A DNA stretch of 41,372 nt, taken from positions 1-41,372 of the forward strand of contig JAHWJP010000011.1 of NCBI GenBank assembly GCA_019348355.1, read 5' to 3'. The DNA is from Actinomycetota bacterium (GTDB lineage Bacteria > Actinomycetota > Actinomycetes > Mycobacteriales > SCTD01). Shown one piece after another: positions 27,177 through 35,882 of the stretch (position 1 is the first letter of the stretch; every line of letters starts with the position of its first letter). The position numbers and the translations under genes are program-made. The notes beneath the pieces are model-generated. The model was given only the letters and a program-made list of their open reading frames with translations, was not told the origin of the DNA and did no database searches.

Positions 27177-28133
27177 TCAGCGGTAGCGCGCGAGGTCCGC
27201 CGCGCCGACCATGCCGGCGTCGTTGCCGAGCTCGGCGAGCCGGATCTCGGCGTGCGGCCGGGCTTTCGTGCCGCTGAGCCGGGCGGCGAACACCCGCCGG
27301 GCCGGGCCGAGCAGCAGCTCCCCGGCGTCGGCCACTCCCCCGCCGATGACGAACGCTCCCGGGTCGAGGATGGCCGCGAGGTCCGCGAGCCCCTGCCCGA
27401 GCCAGGCGCCGATCTCCTCGAAGCAGTCGAGCGCCGCAGGGTCGCCCTCGCGGGCAGCGATGGTGACCTCCGTCGCCTCGATCCCCTCGGCCCGACCGCC
27501 GCCCAGCTCGAGCAGCCGCTTGCCGTACGCCCGCTGCACATCGACGATCTCGCGCGCCTCGTGGAGCAGGGCGCGCCCGGAGCAGTACTGCTCCCAGCAG
27601 CCGTGCTGCCCGCAGCCGCAGCGCCGCCCGGAGTCGCTGACCCGCATGTGCCCGAACTCCGCACCGATGCCGTAGCGGCCCCGGTAGAGCTCGCCGTCCA
27701 GGACGATCCCCCCGCCGATGCCGGTGCCGACGGTGACCACCACCAGGTGCGTCTCGCCGTGACCCGCCCCGAAGCGGCACTCCGCCCAGGCGGCGGCGTT
27801 GGCGTCGTTCTCGACCACCACCGGCAGGCCCACCCGCGCGCTCACTCCGGCGCGCAGGGGCTCGTTGCGCCAGGACAGGTTCGGGGCGACGAGCACCGTC
27901 GAGCGGTCGGCAGAGATGAACCCCGCCGCGCCGACCCCGACCGCCTCGACCTCGGCCGGATCTACGTCGTCGCGCGCCAGCAACTCGGCGACGCAGGAGG
28001 CGATGACGTCCTCGACGGCGGCCGGCGCCGCCGACGGCGTCGGCTGGCGGGTGCGCGCGAGGATCTTGCCCGCCTCGTCGACGAGCCCGGCGGCGACCTT
28101 GGTGCCTCCGACGTCGACCCCGATGGTGAGCAT
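27177..28133 (-). CDS. glk: ROK-family glucokinase
   Basis: Phosphorylates glucose with ATP in the cytoplasm. The 318-residue protein has the phosphate-binding IGVDVGGTKVAAGL at the N-terminus, catalytic Asp110 in ENDANAAAW, VTVGTGIGGGIV, GAEFGHMRV with zinc-ligand His162, and the ROK zinc motif CGCGQHGCWEQYCS (Cys172, 174, 179). No DNA-binding domain is present, so it is an enzyme and not a ROK repressor. ATG 28133 overlaps the preceding stop (TGATG). In Streptomyces the equivalent gene, glkA, takes part in carbon catabolite repression and also follows a small conserved gene. Confidence 0.95.
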   Translation of the reverse strand: MLTIGVDVGGTKVAAGLVDEAGKILARTRQPTPSAAPAAVEDVIASCVAELLARDDVDPAEVEAVGVGAAGFISADRSTVLVAPNLSWRNEPLRAGVSARVGLPVVVENDANAAAWAECRFGAGHGETHLVVVTVGTGIGGGIVLDGELYRGRYGIGAEFGHMRVSDSGRRCGCGQHGCWEQYCSGRALLHEAREIVDVQRAYGKRLLELGGGRAEGIEATEVTIAAREGDPAALDCFEEIGAWLGQGLADLAAILDPGAFVIGGGVADAGELLLGPARRVFAARLSGTKARPHAEIRLAELGNDAGMVGAADLARYR

Positions 28134-28471
28134 CAGCCCTCTCGTACGTCGATGTGCTCGACCCGCGAGCCGGCGTCCGGCGCCGCGCCGTCGCCTCCCG
28201 GCGGCCCGAGCAGCGTGCTGCGGAGGGCAGCGAGCACGGACGCTGCGGCGTCCAGCAGGTGCTCGACCGTTTCGGGCTGCACCTGTCGCAACGCGGAGAC
28301 CGCCTGGCACAGCGGGCAGACCGAGCACTCGGGGGCACCTGTCGCGAGGTGCTCGCCGTCGAACAGGCCGCCGGTGCGGGTGCGGGCCCAGTCCTCGACC
28401 GCGGCAAACAGCCGCCCGGCCTCCTCGGCGGCCGAGCCCAAGGGAGCTGAGCCGGGCCGCGGGCTGCTCAC
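28133..28471 (-). CDS. DUF5304-like small protein between ArsA-like ATPase and glucokinase
   Basis: A 112-residue hypothetical protein. The core EEAGRLFAAVEDWARTRTG and CSVCPLCQAVSALRQVQPETVEHLLDAAASVLAALRSTL includes CSVCPLC, a CxxCxxC motif that may bind metal. GTG 28471 is chosen because GGAGG lies 5 nt upstream and because it overlaps the ArsA-like stop by 4 nt (GTGA); its own stop overlaps glk by 1 nt. In S. coelicolor the gene upstream of glkA (SCO2127) has been linked to carbon catabolite repression; whether this is its homologue cannot be shown here. Confidence 0.75.
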   Translation of the reverse strand: MSSPRPGSAPLGSAAEEAGRLFAAVEDWARTRTGGLFDGEHLATGAPECSVCPLCQAVSALRQVQPETVEHLLDAAASVLAALRSTLLGPPGGDGAAPDAGSRVEHIDVREG

Positions 28472-29664
28472 GGCTGCCTCCACAGCGCCGGGTCCGGCTC
28501 GAAGCGGACGACGAGCCGGCCGCCGGTGAGGACGGCTCCCGCGACGGTGCACCGGCGCAGGGCGCTCGGCAGCGCGAGCACCCGTCGGTGCCCGGCGACG
28601 GTGATCACCAGCTCGTCACCGGAGCGCGTCAGGCCGAGCTCGCTGCGGCGGGCGAGCGGCAGGGCCAGCGACAGCTCGAAGCCGTCGGTGGTGCGCGACA
28701 CCGTGAGCAGCTCCGGGCCGCCCACGGGCGCGCCGGGCAGCACAACGCCCGGGTCGTTCGCGCCGTACAACGCCTGTCCGAGCTCGGTCAGCGCGGCCAA
28801 CCCCACCGGCTCGGTCGCGCGGTAGGGCACCTCGAGCACCGGCAGGCTCCCGGCGTCGGCGCGCACCGCTGCGAGCTGCACCGCCTGCGCCGCCGCCCAG
28901 CCGGCGAGGAAGGGGTCCTCCGAGCTCGGGAACACCCGGTTGGCGAGCAGCGCGTCGACGCGGTAGCCGTACAACGCAAGCGACGTCAGCGTGCGCCGGG
29001 CCTCGGCCACGACGACGGCTTCAGGGGTGAGCACCAGGCGTACCGACGTGGTCGGCGCGGTCAGCACCGCCCGGACAGCCAGCAGCTCGCGGTGCAGCCG
29101 CTCGACCGCGTCGAAGACGTCCTCGTGCGGCACCGCCGGGCCGGAGACCCGCGACAGCAGCGGCCGGATCGCCCGCAGCGCCCGGCGCTGGGCGGGAAAG
29201 ACCCGCTCGACATACCAGCTCAGCGCCTCCGGCAGCGCGAGCAGCCGCAGGGTCTCGCCGGTCGGCGCGCAGTCGACGACGATCAGGTCCCACGGCCCGG
29301 TCGTGACCTGGCGGGTGACCTCCAGCAGCGCGAGCACCTCCTCGGCGCCCGGCAGCACGGTGAGCTCCTCGGCCTGCAGTGCATCCACGCCGGCCCGCTC
29401 GAGCACCGTGAGCAGGTAGCTCTGCACCTCGCGCCAGGTGCGCTCGAACGCCGCCTGGGTGTCGACCTGCATGGCGTAGAGACCGGTGTCGACCTCGGTC
29501 GGGCCGGCCCCGAGCGGCACCCCGAGCGCGTCGTGCAGCGAGTGCGCCGGGTCGGTCGACAGGACCAGCGTCTTGCTGCCCCGGGCCGCAGCCGCGGCGG
29601 CGGTCGCCGCGGCGGCGGTCGTCTTGCCGACCCCCCCTTTGCCGGTGAACAGCAGGACCCGCAT
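28468..29664 (-). CDS. ArsA/GET3-family ATPase
   Basis: A 398-residue P-loop ATPase with deviant Walker A GKGGVGKTT at residues 8-16, STDPAHSLHDALG (switch region, A-loop-like) and LIVVDCAPTGETLRLLALPEAL (Walker B/switch II). The C-terminal ~90 residues (ELSLALPLARRSELGLTRSGDELVITVAGHRR) form a small alpha-crystallin-like beta domain seen in actinobacterial and cyanobacterial members. No arsenic genes are present, so a role in arsenite export is unlikely; protein targeting or partitioning is possible. ATG 29664 has GGGGAG 4 nt upstream. It is the relative of mycobacterial Rv2184c and is followed by the DUF5304-like gene with a 4-nt overlap. Confidence 0.9.
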   Translation of the reverse strand: MRVLLFTGKGGVGKTTAAAATAAAAAARGSKTLVLSTDPAHSLHDALGVPLGAGPTEVDTGLYAMQVDTQAAFERTWREVQSYLLTVLERAGVDALQAEELTVLPGAEEVLALLEVTRQVTTGPWDLIVVDCAPTGETLRLLALPEALSWYVERVFPAQRRALRAIRPLLSRVSGPAVPHEDVFDAVERLHRELLAVRAVLTAPTTSVRLVLTPEAVVVAEARRTLTSLALYGYRVDALLANRVFPSSEDPFLAGWAAAQAVQLAAVRADAGSLPVLEVPYRATEPVGLAALTELGQALYGANDPGVVLPGAPVGGPELLTVSRTTDGFELSLALPLARRSELGLTRSGDELVITVAGHRRVLALPSALRRCTVAGAVLTGGRLVVRFEPDPALWRQP

Positions 29665-29684
29665 CTGCTCCCCCGTCGCCGGGT

Positions 29685-30128
29685 TCACTCGGCCGCGAGG
29701 GACTCGACGCGCTTCTTGAGCTCCTTCAGCGCCGCATCCATGATGATCTTCTCGGCCTTGCGCTTGAACATCCCGAGCATCGGCATCGCGATGTCGACAG
29801 CGAGCGAATAGGTGACAAGCGTCTCGTCCTCCATCTCCACCATGAGGTACGAGCCGACCTGCGAGCGCTGCACCACACTCTTGCCGACCAGCGTCCAGCT
29901 CACCTGAAGGGGGGTCCACACGTACGCGAGGACGTACTCGTCCTTGAGCACGCCGGCGTCCATGAGGAACCGCGCCTTCGCGGGGCGGCCCTCGTCGTCG
30001 GTTTCGAGAACCTCGGTGCTCTTGATCTGGCCGGTCCACTCGGGGTAGCGCTCGATGTCGGCGATGACCGCCATCACCTCGGCCGGCGGGGCGGCGATGA
30101 TGATCGTTGAACTCGCGGCGTCGGCCAT
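29685..30128 (-). CDS. SRPBCC (polyketide cyclase/START-like) protein, Rv2185c family
   Basis: A 147-residue helix-grip protein: STIIIAAPPAEVMAVIADIERYPEWTGQIKS at the N-terminus is the classic SRPBCC opening, and a long C-terminal helix follows (KRKAEKIIMDAALKELKKRVESL). It likely binds a hydrophobic ligand; the ligand is unknown. ATG 30128 follows TAGCCT by 8 nt, so it is probably leaderless and heads the operon SRPBCC – ArsA-like – DUF5304-like – glk, with only 20 nt to the ATPase. The same neighbours occur in mycobacteria (Rv2185c-Rv2184c). Confidence 0.92.
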   Translation of the reverse strand: MADAASSTIIIAAPPAEVMAVIADIERYPEWTGQIKSTEVLETDDEGRPAKARFLMDAGVLKDEYVLAYVWTPLQVSWTLVGKSVVQRSQVGSYLMVEMEDETLVTYSLAVDIAMPMLGMFKRKAEKIIMDAALKELKKRVESLAAE

Positions 30129-30136
30129 GAATCGGC

Positions 30137-30142
30137 AGGCTA
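30137..30142 (-). promoter_or_regulatory. -10 element of a leaderless promoter (SRPBCC operon)
   Basis: TAGCCT on the minus strand ends 8 nt before ATG 30128, overlapping the stop region of the phosphoesterase gene. Confidence 0.5.
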
Positions 30143-30907
30143 GTACTCCAGCGAAAACGGTGCTCCGGTGCCTCGGAAGTGCCCGACGTTGACGCACTCG
30201 GTCCGCCCGATCCGGACCCGGCTGTGCAGCGGCTGGTGGACGTGCCCGAACAGCACCAAACCTGGTGCGGTGTCGCGGATCGCGTCGAGCACCGCGGCGC
30301 TGCCGCGCTCGAACCGGCGGGCCTCCACGTCGTAGAGCAGCCCCGGCACGTCGGGCGGGATGTGGCAGGCCAGCACGTCGACGGCGCCGACGGCCGCGAC
30401 CTTGGCCGCGTAGGTCTCGTCGTCCACCTCGTACGGCGTGCGCATCGGTGTCCGCAGCCCACCGCCGACGAAACCCCATGTCCGGCCACCAATCTCGGTA
30501 ACCTGACCGTCGAGGATCGTGTGGCCGGGCTTGGTGAACTCCGGCCACATCGCGGGCAGGTCGACATTGCCGTACGTCAGGTAGGCCGGCTCGGGCATCG
30601 CGCCGAACAGGTCTGCGTACTGCGCCCGGACGGCATCCCCGAGGATCTCCCGCGGATCGCCGGGCAGCGAGCCCCACAGCCCGCGCGAGAAGGTGCGCGC
30701 CTCGTCGAAGCGCCGGGCGGTCCGCAACGCCACCAGCCGCTCGGCGTTGTCCGCCCCGAACAGCCCGGCGAAGATCCCGCTGCTGCTGTCCTCGTAGTCC
30801 AGGAACAGCACCAGGTCCCCGAGGCAGACCAGCACGTCGGCGCCGTCGCCCGCCCGGGCCAGCGCCTCGACGCTGCCGTGCACGTCGCTGACCACGTGAA
30901 CCCTCAC
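30140..30907 (-). CDS. Calcineurin-like metallophosphoesterase
   Basis: A 255-residue phosphoesterase with the metal-site motifs VSDVHGSVE (DxH), VCLGDLVLF (GD), YGNVDLP (GN[HD]), ACHIPP and LFGHVHQPL (GHxH). It has no signal peptide and is expected in the cytoplasm. The substrate is not evident; a phosphodiester or phosphoprotein is possible. GTG 30907 overlaps the stop of the upstream hypothetical gene by 4 nt, so the two are translationally coupled. The stop (TAG) lies just upstream of the SRPBCC promoter. Confidence 0.9.
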   Translation of the reverse strand: MRVHVVSDVHGSVEALARAGDGADVLVCLGDLVLFLDYEDSSSGIFAGLFGADNAERLVALRTARRFDEARTFSRGLWGSLPGDPREILGDAVRAQYADLFGAMPEPAYLTYGNVDLPAMWPEFTKPGHTILDGQVTEIGGRTWGFVGGGLRTPMRTPYEVDDETYAAKVAAVGAVDVLACHIPPDVPGLLYDVEARRFERGSAAVLDAIRDTAPGLVLFGHVHQPLHSRVRIGRTECVNVGHFRGTGAPFSLEY

Positions 30908-31278
30908 CGGCGGTCCGACCTGCCGGTGACCAGGTCTGCCACCGTCGTCTTCTCGTCGAGCAGGATCTCGTCGAAACTGGCTGCCGTGTCGAAGAAGGCC
31001 AGCGGCACCGCGGCGGGGACCTCCGCGCGCACCCACAGCGCAATCTGGGCCGCGCCCACGTCGTCGGCCCGGATGCTGACGGCCTTGTCCTCGTGCAGCT
31101 TCACCGTGAAGTCCCGGCGGCGCATCCGCACCGCCACGCCGCCCCCGTCGCCCCCGCCGCCCGGCACCGGATCGGACGGGACCGTCTCGAAGCACTCCTG
31201 CAGGCGGGCGAAGAAGACTCCCGGGTCGAATCTCCACTCGTGGTCCGCCCACACGCAGACGACAAACACGATCCTCAC
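30904..31278 (-). CDS. Conserved-looking hypothetical protein coupled to the phosphoesterase
   Basis: A 124-residue protein not recognised. It begins MRIVFVVCVWADHEWRFDPGVFFARLQECFETV, has a Gly/Asp-rich loop (PGGGGDGGG, about 39-47), then MRRRDFTVKLHEDKAVSIRADDVGAAQIALWVRAEVP and FFDTAASFDEILLDEKTTVADL. It is alpha/beta in character with no signal peptide or membrane helix. GTG 31278 has GGAGG upstream. The 4-nt overlap with the metallophosphoesterase suggests a two-gene unit, perhaps a regulator or partner. Confidence 0.7.
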   Translation of the reverse strand: MRIVFVVCVWADHEWRFDPGVFFARLQECFETVPSDPVPGGGGDGGGVAVRMRRRDFTVKLHEDKAVSIRADDVGAAQIALWVRAEVPAAVPLAFFDTAASFDEILLDEKTTVADLVTGRSDRR

Positions 31279-31339
31279 GGCGCAGCCACCTCCACCACGT
31301 CATCTTCGGGCAGTCATCGTCAGGCAGTCATCTTCGGCA

Positions 31340-31372
31340 CCGACCGGGCTCGCCTCGCGCGAGCCCGGTCGG
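31340..31372. terminator. Strong 14-bp hairpin between the HNH gene and the phosphoesterase operon
   Basis: Positions 31340-31353 pair perfectly with 31359-31372 across a 5-nt loop (CTCGC); the core is GACCGGGCTCGC with its complement. It lies 11 nt after the HNH gene stop on the minus strand. No T-tract follows, as is common for actinobacterial terminators. Just upstream, GTCATCTTCGG occurs twice (31299-31309 and 31327-31337). Confidence 0.65.
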
Positions 31373-31383
31373 CCCCGGCCCCG

Positions 31384-32883
31384 CTATCCACTGGGGCCGT
31401 GCCCACTTAGGCCGTGGGTCCAGCCGTCTGGTCCGAGCCAGCGGCCGTCCTTGAGCCGGATGGTGTGGCCGGTGTGGAGCTGGTGGTGGGTTTGTTCGCA
31501 CAGCAGCACGGTGTCGGCGAGGCTGGTGGTGTGGCAGCGCGCCCAGGGGTTGCCGTGGTGCGGGATGAGCCGGCAGCCGGGGCCGCGGGTGCAGCCGGCG
31601 CCTTGGCAGCAGCCACCGGTCTGGAGGTGCGCGGCCCGGCGTTCGTGGGCTTTGAGCGTCCGCTCGCTGTGGCTGGTCTCGAGAACTTTGCGGCCCAGCG
31701 AGAACACGAACCGGGTCAGGGTGCTGTCACACGACCACCGGCTGACCAGACTGACCGGCAGGGTGGCGCCGGAACCGCCGACCGCCGGCAGCGCCCCCGG
31801 CGCCTGGTGCAGGGTGTCGATCCCGACGGTGACCGCCAGGTGCGGGGCGGTCTTGTCCCGCAGCCCGCTGATCCCGGCGTCGAGATAACGTCGCAGGCCG
31901 TTGCGAAGCGCATCATGGCGGCGTTGCCGCAGCGATCGCGGTCCGTCGCAGACCGGCAGCTCCTGCTCGGAGGTCCAACCCTGCTCACGCAGCTCGGCGT
32001 AGGCCTGGGTGTCGGTCGGGTTGTCGGGGTCGGCGGTCAGCTCGGCCTGCAGGACGGTGTGCAGCAGCTCCCCGCACTCGAGGTCCAGCTCCCCTTCGAC
32101 GATCACCCAGCCGGAGCCGTCGTCGTGCCGGCGCATGCTGAACCGGCGGTTGCTGTGAGCGTCGGCGGCCCGGCGTTCCAGCTCGTTGGGCAGCACCGCA
32201 TCGACCAGCCGGGCCAACCCCGAGGGCAACAGGCCGGGTTCGACGTGCTGGGCGAGCAGCACCATCGCGGCCTCGAGCCGGGCCAGCTCGCTGACCGGCC
32301 GACCGGCGATGCCGGCCAGCTGCGCGCTCACCGAGGCGAGCAGTGTGCTGTCATCGGCCAGCCCGCCGTGCGCTTCGCAGACCAGCTGCCGGATGCCGTC
32401 GACCACGACCGCGGTCACCACCTGGTGGCCGTCCTGACCGTCGATTCGTCCGTCCGGCCGGTCGACATGCCGGCGCAGCTTGCTCAGCGCCGCGGCCAGG
32501 CGTTGCGCGGTCGACACCGACAGCCGCTGCGCGGCCAGCTCGGCGGCGACGTGTGGCAGGCCGGGCAGCCGGCGGGCCAACGCGATCTGCCCGCGGTCCA
32601 GGCTGGTCTGCTGCGCGCCCAACCAGGTCCCGACCGTCGGCGCCCCGGCCAGCACATGCAACTGGCGGCGCTCCACATCGGCCACCCGGGACAGCACCAC
32701 CGTGGTGAGCGCCTCCAGCTGCGCGAGCAGCACCGAGCACTCCGCGACCGCCTGCGCATCGGGCAGGTCCAGCGGGTCCTGCGCGGCCACCGCGCGTACC
32801 GCCTGCACCACCAGCGCGGCCGGACCCGACAGCGGCGGCGGAGCAGGCCGCGGGACGTTCACGATCACCGCCACAGCACCCAC
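31384..32883 (-). CDS. DUF222/HNH endonuclease-domain protein (13E12 repeat family)
   Basis: A 499-residue protein with an N-terminal alpha-helical DUF222 region (about 25-330) and a C-terminal HNH domain with zinc-type cysteines (CCQGAGCTRGPGCRLIPHHGNPWARCHTTSLADTVLLCEQTHHQLHTG). The HNH histidines and terminal HHQLH are intact, so nuclease activity is possible. These genes are multicopy in actinobacteria and some behave as mobile or phage-linked. GTG 32883 gives the longest frame; an internal GTG (MIVNVPRP) is possible. A near-perfect LexA-type box lies 23 nt upstream, and SOS boxes before 13E12 genes are known in M. tuberculosis, so DNA-damage control is likely. Confidence 0.9.
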   Translation of the reverse strand: MGAVAVIVNVPRPAPPPLSGPAALVVQAVRAVAAQDPLDLPDAQAVAECSVLLAQLEALTTVVLSRVADVERRQLHVLAGAPTVGTWLGAQQTSLDRGQIALARRLPGLPHVAAELAAQRLSVSTAQRLAAALSKLRRHVDRPDGRIDGQDGHQVVTAVVVDGIRQLVCEAHGGLADDSTLLASVSAQLAGIAGRPVSELARLEAAMVLLAQHVEPGLLPSGLARLVDAVLPNELERRAADAHSNRRFSMRRHDDGSGWVIVEGELDLECGELLHTVLQAELTADPDNPTDTQAYAELREQGWTSEQELPVCDGPRSLRQRRHDALRNGLRRYLDAGISGLRDKTAPHLAVTVGIDTLHQAPGALPAVGGSGATLPVSLVSRWSCDSTLTRFVFSLGRKVLETSHSERTLKAHERRAAHLQTGGCCQGAGCTRGPGCRLIPHHGNPWARCHTTSLADTVLLCEQTHHQLHTGHTIRLKDGRWLGPDGWTHGLSGHGPSG

Positions 32884-32905
32884 CGCCTTCCCGCTCCCGA
32901 CGCCT

Positions 32906-32921
32906 TCGACCGTATGTTCGA
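32906..32921 (-). promoter_or_regulatory. LexA (SOS) box
   Basis: On the minus strand the site reads TCGAACATACGGTCGA. The actinobacterial consensus is TCGAAC-N4-GTTCGA, so 11 of 12 fixed positions match. It is centred about 30 nt upstream of the HNH gene start. Confidence 0.75.
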
Positions 32922-33157
32922 TACGTTACCCGGTCGCCCGGCCCGATGCAAGCCCTCGGACACGAAAGTTTCATCCCAGCGGCATCTTTGGCGATGCACA
33001 CACCGGCCGCACCCGCAAGAGGCGCAGCCCGATCTGTGGAGGACGCAGCGACGATCCAGGGCAGCGAGGGAAGCCGGCCGCGCCGGCAGATCAGCGGGAG
33101 ACGGACGGTCCACACGACGTGCCAGGATGCCCTTCCGCCGCTCCTCCGGAGGACCGC

Positions 33158-34573
33158 ATGCACCGCTCGGACTGGAGATCGGTCCTCGCCGTCGCCGCCC
33201 CGGCGGCGCTGGAGCACCTGGAGTCCCTCCCTGACCGGCGAGTCCATCCGGCAGCCGGCTACGCCGAGATACGCGCGGCGCTTGATCACGCGATGACGGA
33301 CATCGGGCTCGACCCGGCGCAGGTCGTCAGCGATCTCGTGCGGGACATCGGGCCGTACGTGACGGCGCACGCCAGCGGACGCTTCTTCGGCTTCGTCATC
33401 GGGGGTCTGCACCCGGCCGCCTGGGGGGCCGAACTGCTTGTGTCGACGTGGGACCAGAACGCCGGTCTGTTCCCGCCCACCCCGGGCGTCGCGGTCGCAG
33501 AAGAACTCGCCGGCGAGTGGCTGGTGGACCTGCTCCAGCTGCCAGCCGAGTGCTCGGTCGGTTTCGTCACCGGCGGTCAGATGGCCAACTTCACCTGCCT
33601 GGCCGCCGCGCGCGACAAGGTGCTCCGCGACGCCGGCTGGGACGTCGAGGCCGATGGCCTGACAGGAGCGCCTGCGGTCACGATCCTGCTCAAGGAGGGC
33701 GTCCACTCGACGGTGCCGCGGGCCCTTCGCTTCCTCGGCTTCGGCGAGCGGGCCGCCGTACGGCTCGCCTGCGACGACCAGGACCGCCTGCGGCCGGATG
33801 CACTCGAGCGGGCACTGTCCTCGATCTCCGGCCCGACGATCGTGGTGATCGAAGCGGGAAACGTCAACACCGGGTCCTTCGACGACTTCGACGCCGTCGC
33901 CGACCTCGCCGACGCTCACCGCGCGGCCGGCTCTCCGACCTGGGTGCACGTCGACAGCGCGGTCATGCTGCTCGCGGCGGCATCACCTGCGATGGCGCGA
34001 CACACCCGTGGACTGTCCCGGCTCGACTCGTGGTCGACCGACGGTCACAAGCTGCTGAACGTCGCGTACGACTGTGGAGTGGCGCTGTGCCGGGAGCCGG
34101 CGGCTCACCGCGCGGCGATGAGCGTGCAGGCGAGCTACCTGGAGCAGGGCACCGGAGCGCGTGACGCCATGGACTGGAATCCGGAGTTCTCGCGGCGGGC
34201 CCGCGGCGTGGCGGTGTACGCGACGCTGCGCGCACTCGGCCGATCGGGGGTTGCCGATCTCGTTGACCGTACGGTCCGGCTCGCGCAGCGCTTCGCCGAG
34301 GCCCTGAGCGCGAGTGGCCTCGCGGAGATCGTCAACGAGGTCGTCGCGAACCAGGTGCTGGTGCGCTGGCTGGCACCCGACGGCGACACGGCTCGGGTAG
34401 CAGACGCCGTCATGGCGGGCATCCGGGCCGAGGGCACGGCGTTCTTCAGCGGCACGACCTACCGCGGCGAGCGCCTGATGCGGATCTCGGTCTCGGACTG
34501 GGCGACCGACACCGATGACGTCGACCGGGTGGTGGCGGCCCTGCTGCGGCACGCCGAACTCGCCCGGGGCTGA
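33158..34573 (+). CDS. PLP-dependent group II decarboxylase/aminotransferase-fold protein
   Basis: A 471-residue PLP enzyme of the glutamate/aromatic-amino-acid decarboxylase type. Blocks: SGRFFGFVIGGLHPAAWGAELL, DQNAGLFPPTPGVAVAEE, FVTGGQMANFTCLAAARDKVL, His183 in EGVHSTV (stacks on PLP), Asp266 in WVHVDSA, and the Schiff-base Lys298 in STDGHKLLN. Family members usually show HVDGA and ATDGHKWLN, so the active site is slightly unusual. Substrate is unknown. ATG 33158 is firm: CGGAGG lies 5 nt upstream. The gap 32922-33157 has no gene that I can support. Confidence 0.9.
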   Translation: MHRSDWRSVLAVAAPAALEHLESLPDRRVHPAAGYAEIRAALDHAMTDIGLDPAQVVSDLVRDIGPYVTAHASGRFFGFVIGGLHPAAWGAELLVSTWDQNAGLFPPTPGVAVAEELAGEWLVDLLQLPAECSVGFVTGGQMANFTCLAAARDKVLRDAGWDVEADGLTGAPAVTILLKEGVHSTVPRALRFLGFGERAAVRLACDDQDRLRPDALERALSSISGPTIVVIEAGNVNTGSFDDFDAVADLADAHRAAGSPTWVHVDSAVMLLAAASPAMARHTRGLSRLDSWSTDGHKLLNVAYDCGVALCREPAAHRAAMSVQASYLEQGTGARDAMDWNPEFSRRARGVAVYATLRALGRSGVADLVDRTVRLAQRFAEALSASGLAEIVNEVVANQVLVRWLAPDGDTARVADAVMAGIRAEGTAFFSGTTYRGERLMRISVSDWATDTDDVDRVVAALLRHAELARG

Positions 34574-34586
34574 CGCCCTGAACTGA

Positions 34587-34610
34587 GCCTGAGACAGACC
34601 CCGCTCAGGC
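34587..34610. terminator. Hairpin between convergent decarboxylase and clpX
   Basis: GCCTGAG (34587-34593) pairs with CTCAGGC (34604-34610) across 10 nt. It overlaps the clpX stop codon and follows the decarboxylase stop by 13 nt. It could end both transcripts. There is no T-tract. Confidence 0.45.
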
Positions 34611-35882
34611 CGACTTCTCGCGCCGCTCCCGCCGGGCCGGGGTCGCGGCGTCACGCGGGATGAGCGTGGGGTTGACGTGCTCGAGCACGACCTCGCGGGT
34701 GATCAGGCACTTGGCGACGTCACCGCGTGAGGGCAGCTCGTACATCACCGACAGCAGCACCTCCTCGAGGATGGCCCGCAGCCCCCGGGCGCCGGTGCGG
34801 CGCGCCATCGCCTGGTCGGCGATCGCGGACAGGGCGTCGTCGGTGAACTCCAGCTCGACCTGGTCGAGCTCGAACAGACGGCGGTACTGCCGTACCAGCG
34901 CGTTCTTGGGCTCGGTGAGGATCTGGATCAGCGCGTCCTTGTCCAGGTTGTGGACGCTGGTGAGCACCGGCAGACGCCCGATGAACTCCGGGATCATCCC
35001 GTACTTGAGCAGGTCCTCGGGCATCGCGTCGCCGAAGACGTTGCCGCCGTCGACCTCGCCCTTGGAGCGGGGTGAGCCGGTGAAGCCCACGCCGGTCTTG
35101 TTGGTCCGCTGCTCGATGACCTTGTCGAGTCCGGCGAAGGCGCCGCCGACGATGAACAACACGTTGGTGGTGTCGATCTGGATGAACTCCTGGTGCGGGT
35201 GCTTACGCCCGCCCTGCGGCGGCACGGACGCCGTGGTGCCCTCCAGGATCTTCAGCAGGGCCTGCTGGACGCCCTCGCCGGAGACATCGCGGGTGATCGA
35301 CGGGTTCTCGCTCTTGCGGGCGATCTTGTCGACCTCGTCGATGTAGATGATCCCCGTCTCGGCCTTCTTGACGTCGTAGTCGGCCGCCTGGATGAGCTTG
35401 AGCAGGATGTTCTCGACGTCCTCACCGACGTAGCCGGCCTCGGTGAGCGCGGTCGCGTCGGCGATCGCGAAGGGGACGTTGAGCATCTTGGCGAGCGTCT
35501 GGGCCAGCAACGTCTTGCCACAGCCGGTCGGACCGAGCAGCAGGATGTTGCTCTTCTGCAGCTCGACCGGGTCCTTGTCGCTGCTGCCGGACTGGACCCG
35601 CTTGTAGTGGTTGTAGACCGCGACGGCCAGGGTCCGCTTCGCGGTGTCCTGGCCGATGACGTAACCGTCGAGGAAGTCGTAGATCTCGCGAGGCTTCGGG
35701 AGCTCGTCCCACTTGAGCTCGGAGCTCTCGGACAGCTCCTCCTCGATGATCTCGTTGCACAGGTCGATGCACTCGTCGCAGATGTAGACCCCTGGCCCGG
35801 CGATGAGCTTCTTGACCTGCTTCTGCGACTTGCCGCAGAACGAGCACTTCAGCAGGTCGCCGCCGTCTCCGATGCGTGCCAC
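34605..35882 (-). CDS. clpX: ATP-dependent Clp protease ATP-binding subunit ClpX
   Basis: AAA+ unfoldase that feeds substrates to ClpP1P2. The 425-residue protein has an N-terminal zinc-binding domain with Cys13, Cys16, Cys35 and Cys38, Walker A GPTGCGKT (117-124), Walker [12 protein letters not shown], sensor region and the pore loops. The ClpP-binding loop appears as KTGVGFTG. Length is normal. It is the last gene of the tig–clpP1–clpP2–clpX block on this strand, but is separated from clpP2 by 177 nt, so it may have its own promoter. The gap shows no gene. Confidence 0.98.
   Translation of the reverse strand: MARIGDGGDLLKCSFCGKSQKQVKKLIAGPGVYICDECIDLCNEIIEEELSESSELKWDELPKPREIYDFLDGYVIGQDTAKRTLAVAVYNHYKRVQSGSSDKDPVELQKSNILLLGPTGCGKTLLAQTLAKMLNVPFAIADATALTEAGYVGEDVENILLKLIQAADYDVKKAETGIIYIDEVDKIARKSENPSITRDVSGEGVQQALLKILEGTTASVPPQGGRKHPHQEFIQIDTTNVLFIVGGAFAGLDKVIEQRTNKTGVGFTGSPRSKGEVDGGNVFGDAMPEDLLKYGMIPEFIGRLPVLTSVHNLDKDALIQILTEPKNALVRQYRRLFELDQVELEFTDDALSAIADQAMARRTGARGLRAILEEVLLSVMYELPSRGDVAKCLITREVVLEHVNPTLIPRDAATPARRERREKSA

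Noticed and set aside
28468-29664. Arsenic resistance locus
   Set aside because: The ATPase is ArsA-like in fold only; no arsB, arsC, arsD or arsR is present, and actinobacterial homologues at this position are not arsenic genes.
32865-33113. 82-codon minus-strand ORF overlapping the SOS-boxed promoter
   Set aside because: It overlaps the regulatory region and the HNH gene start in another frame and shows no domain.
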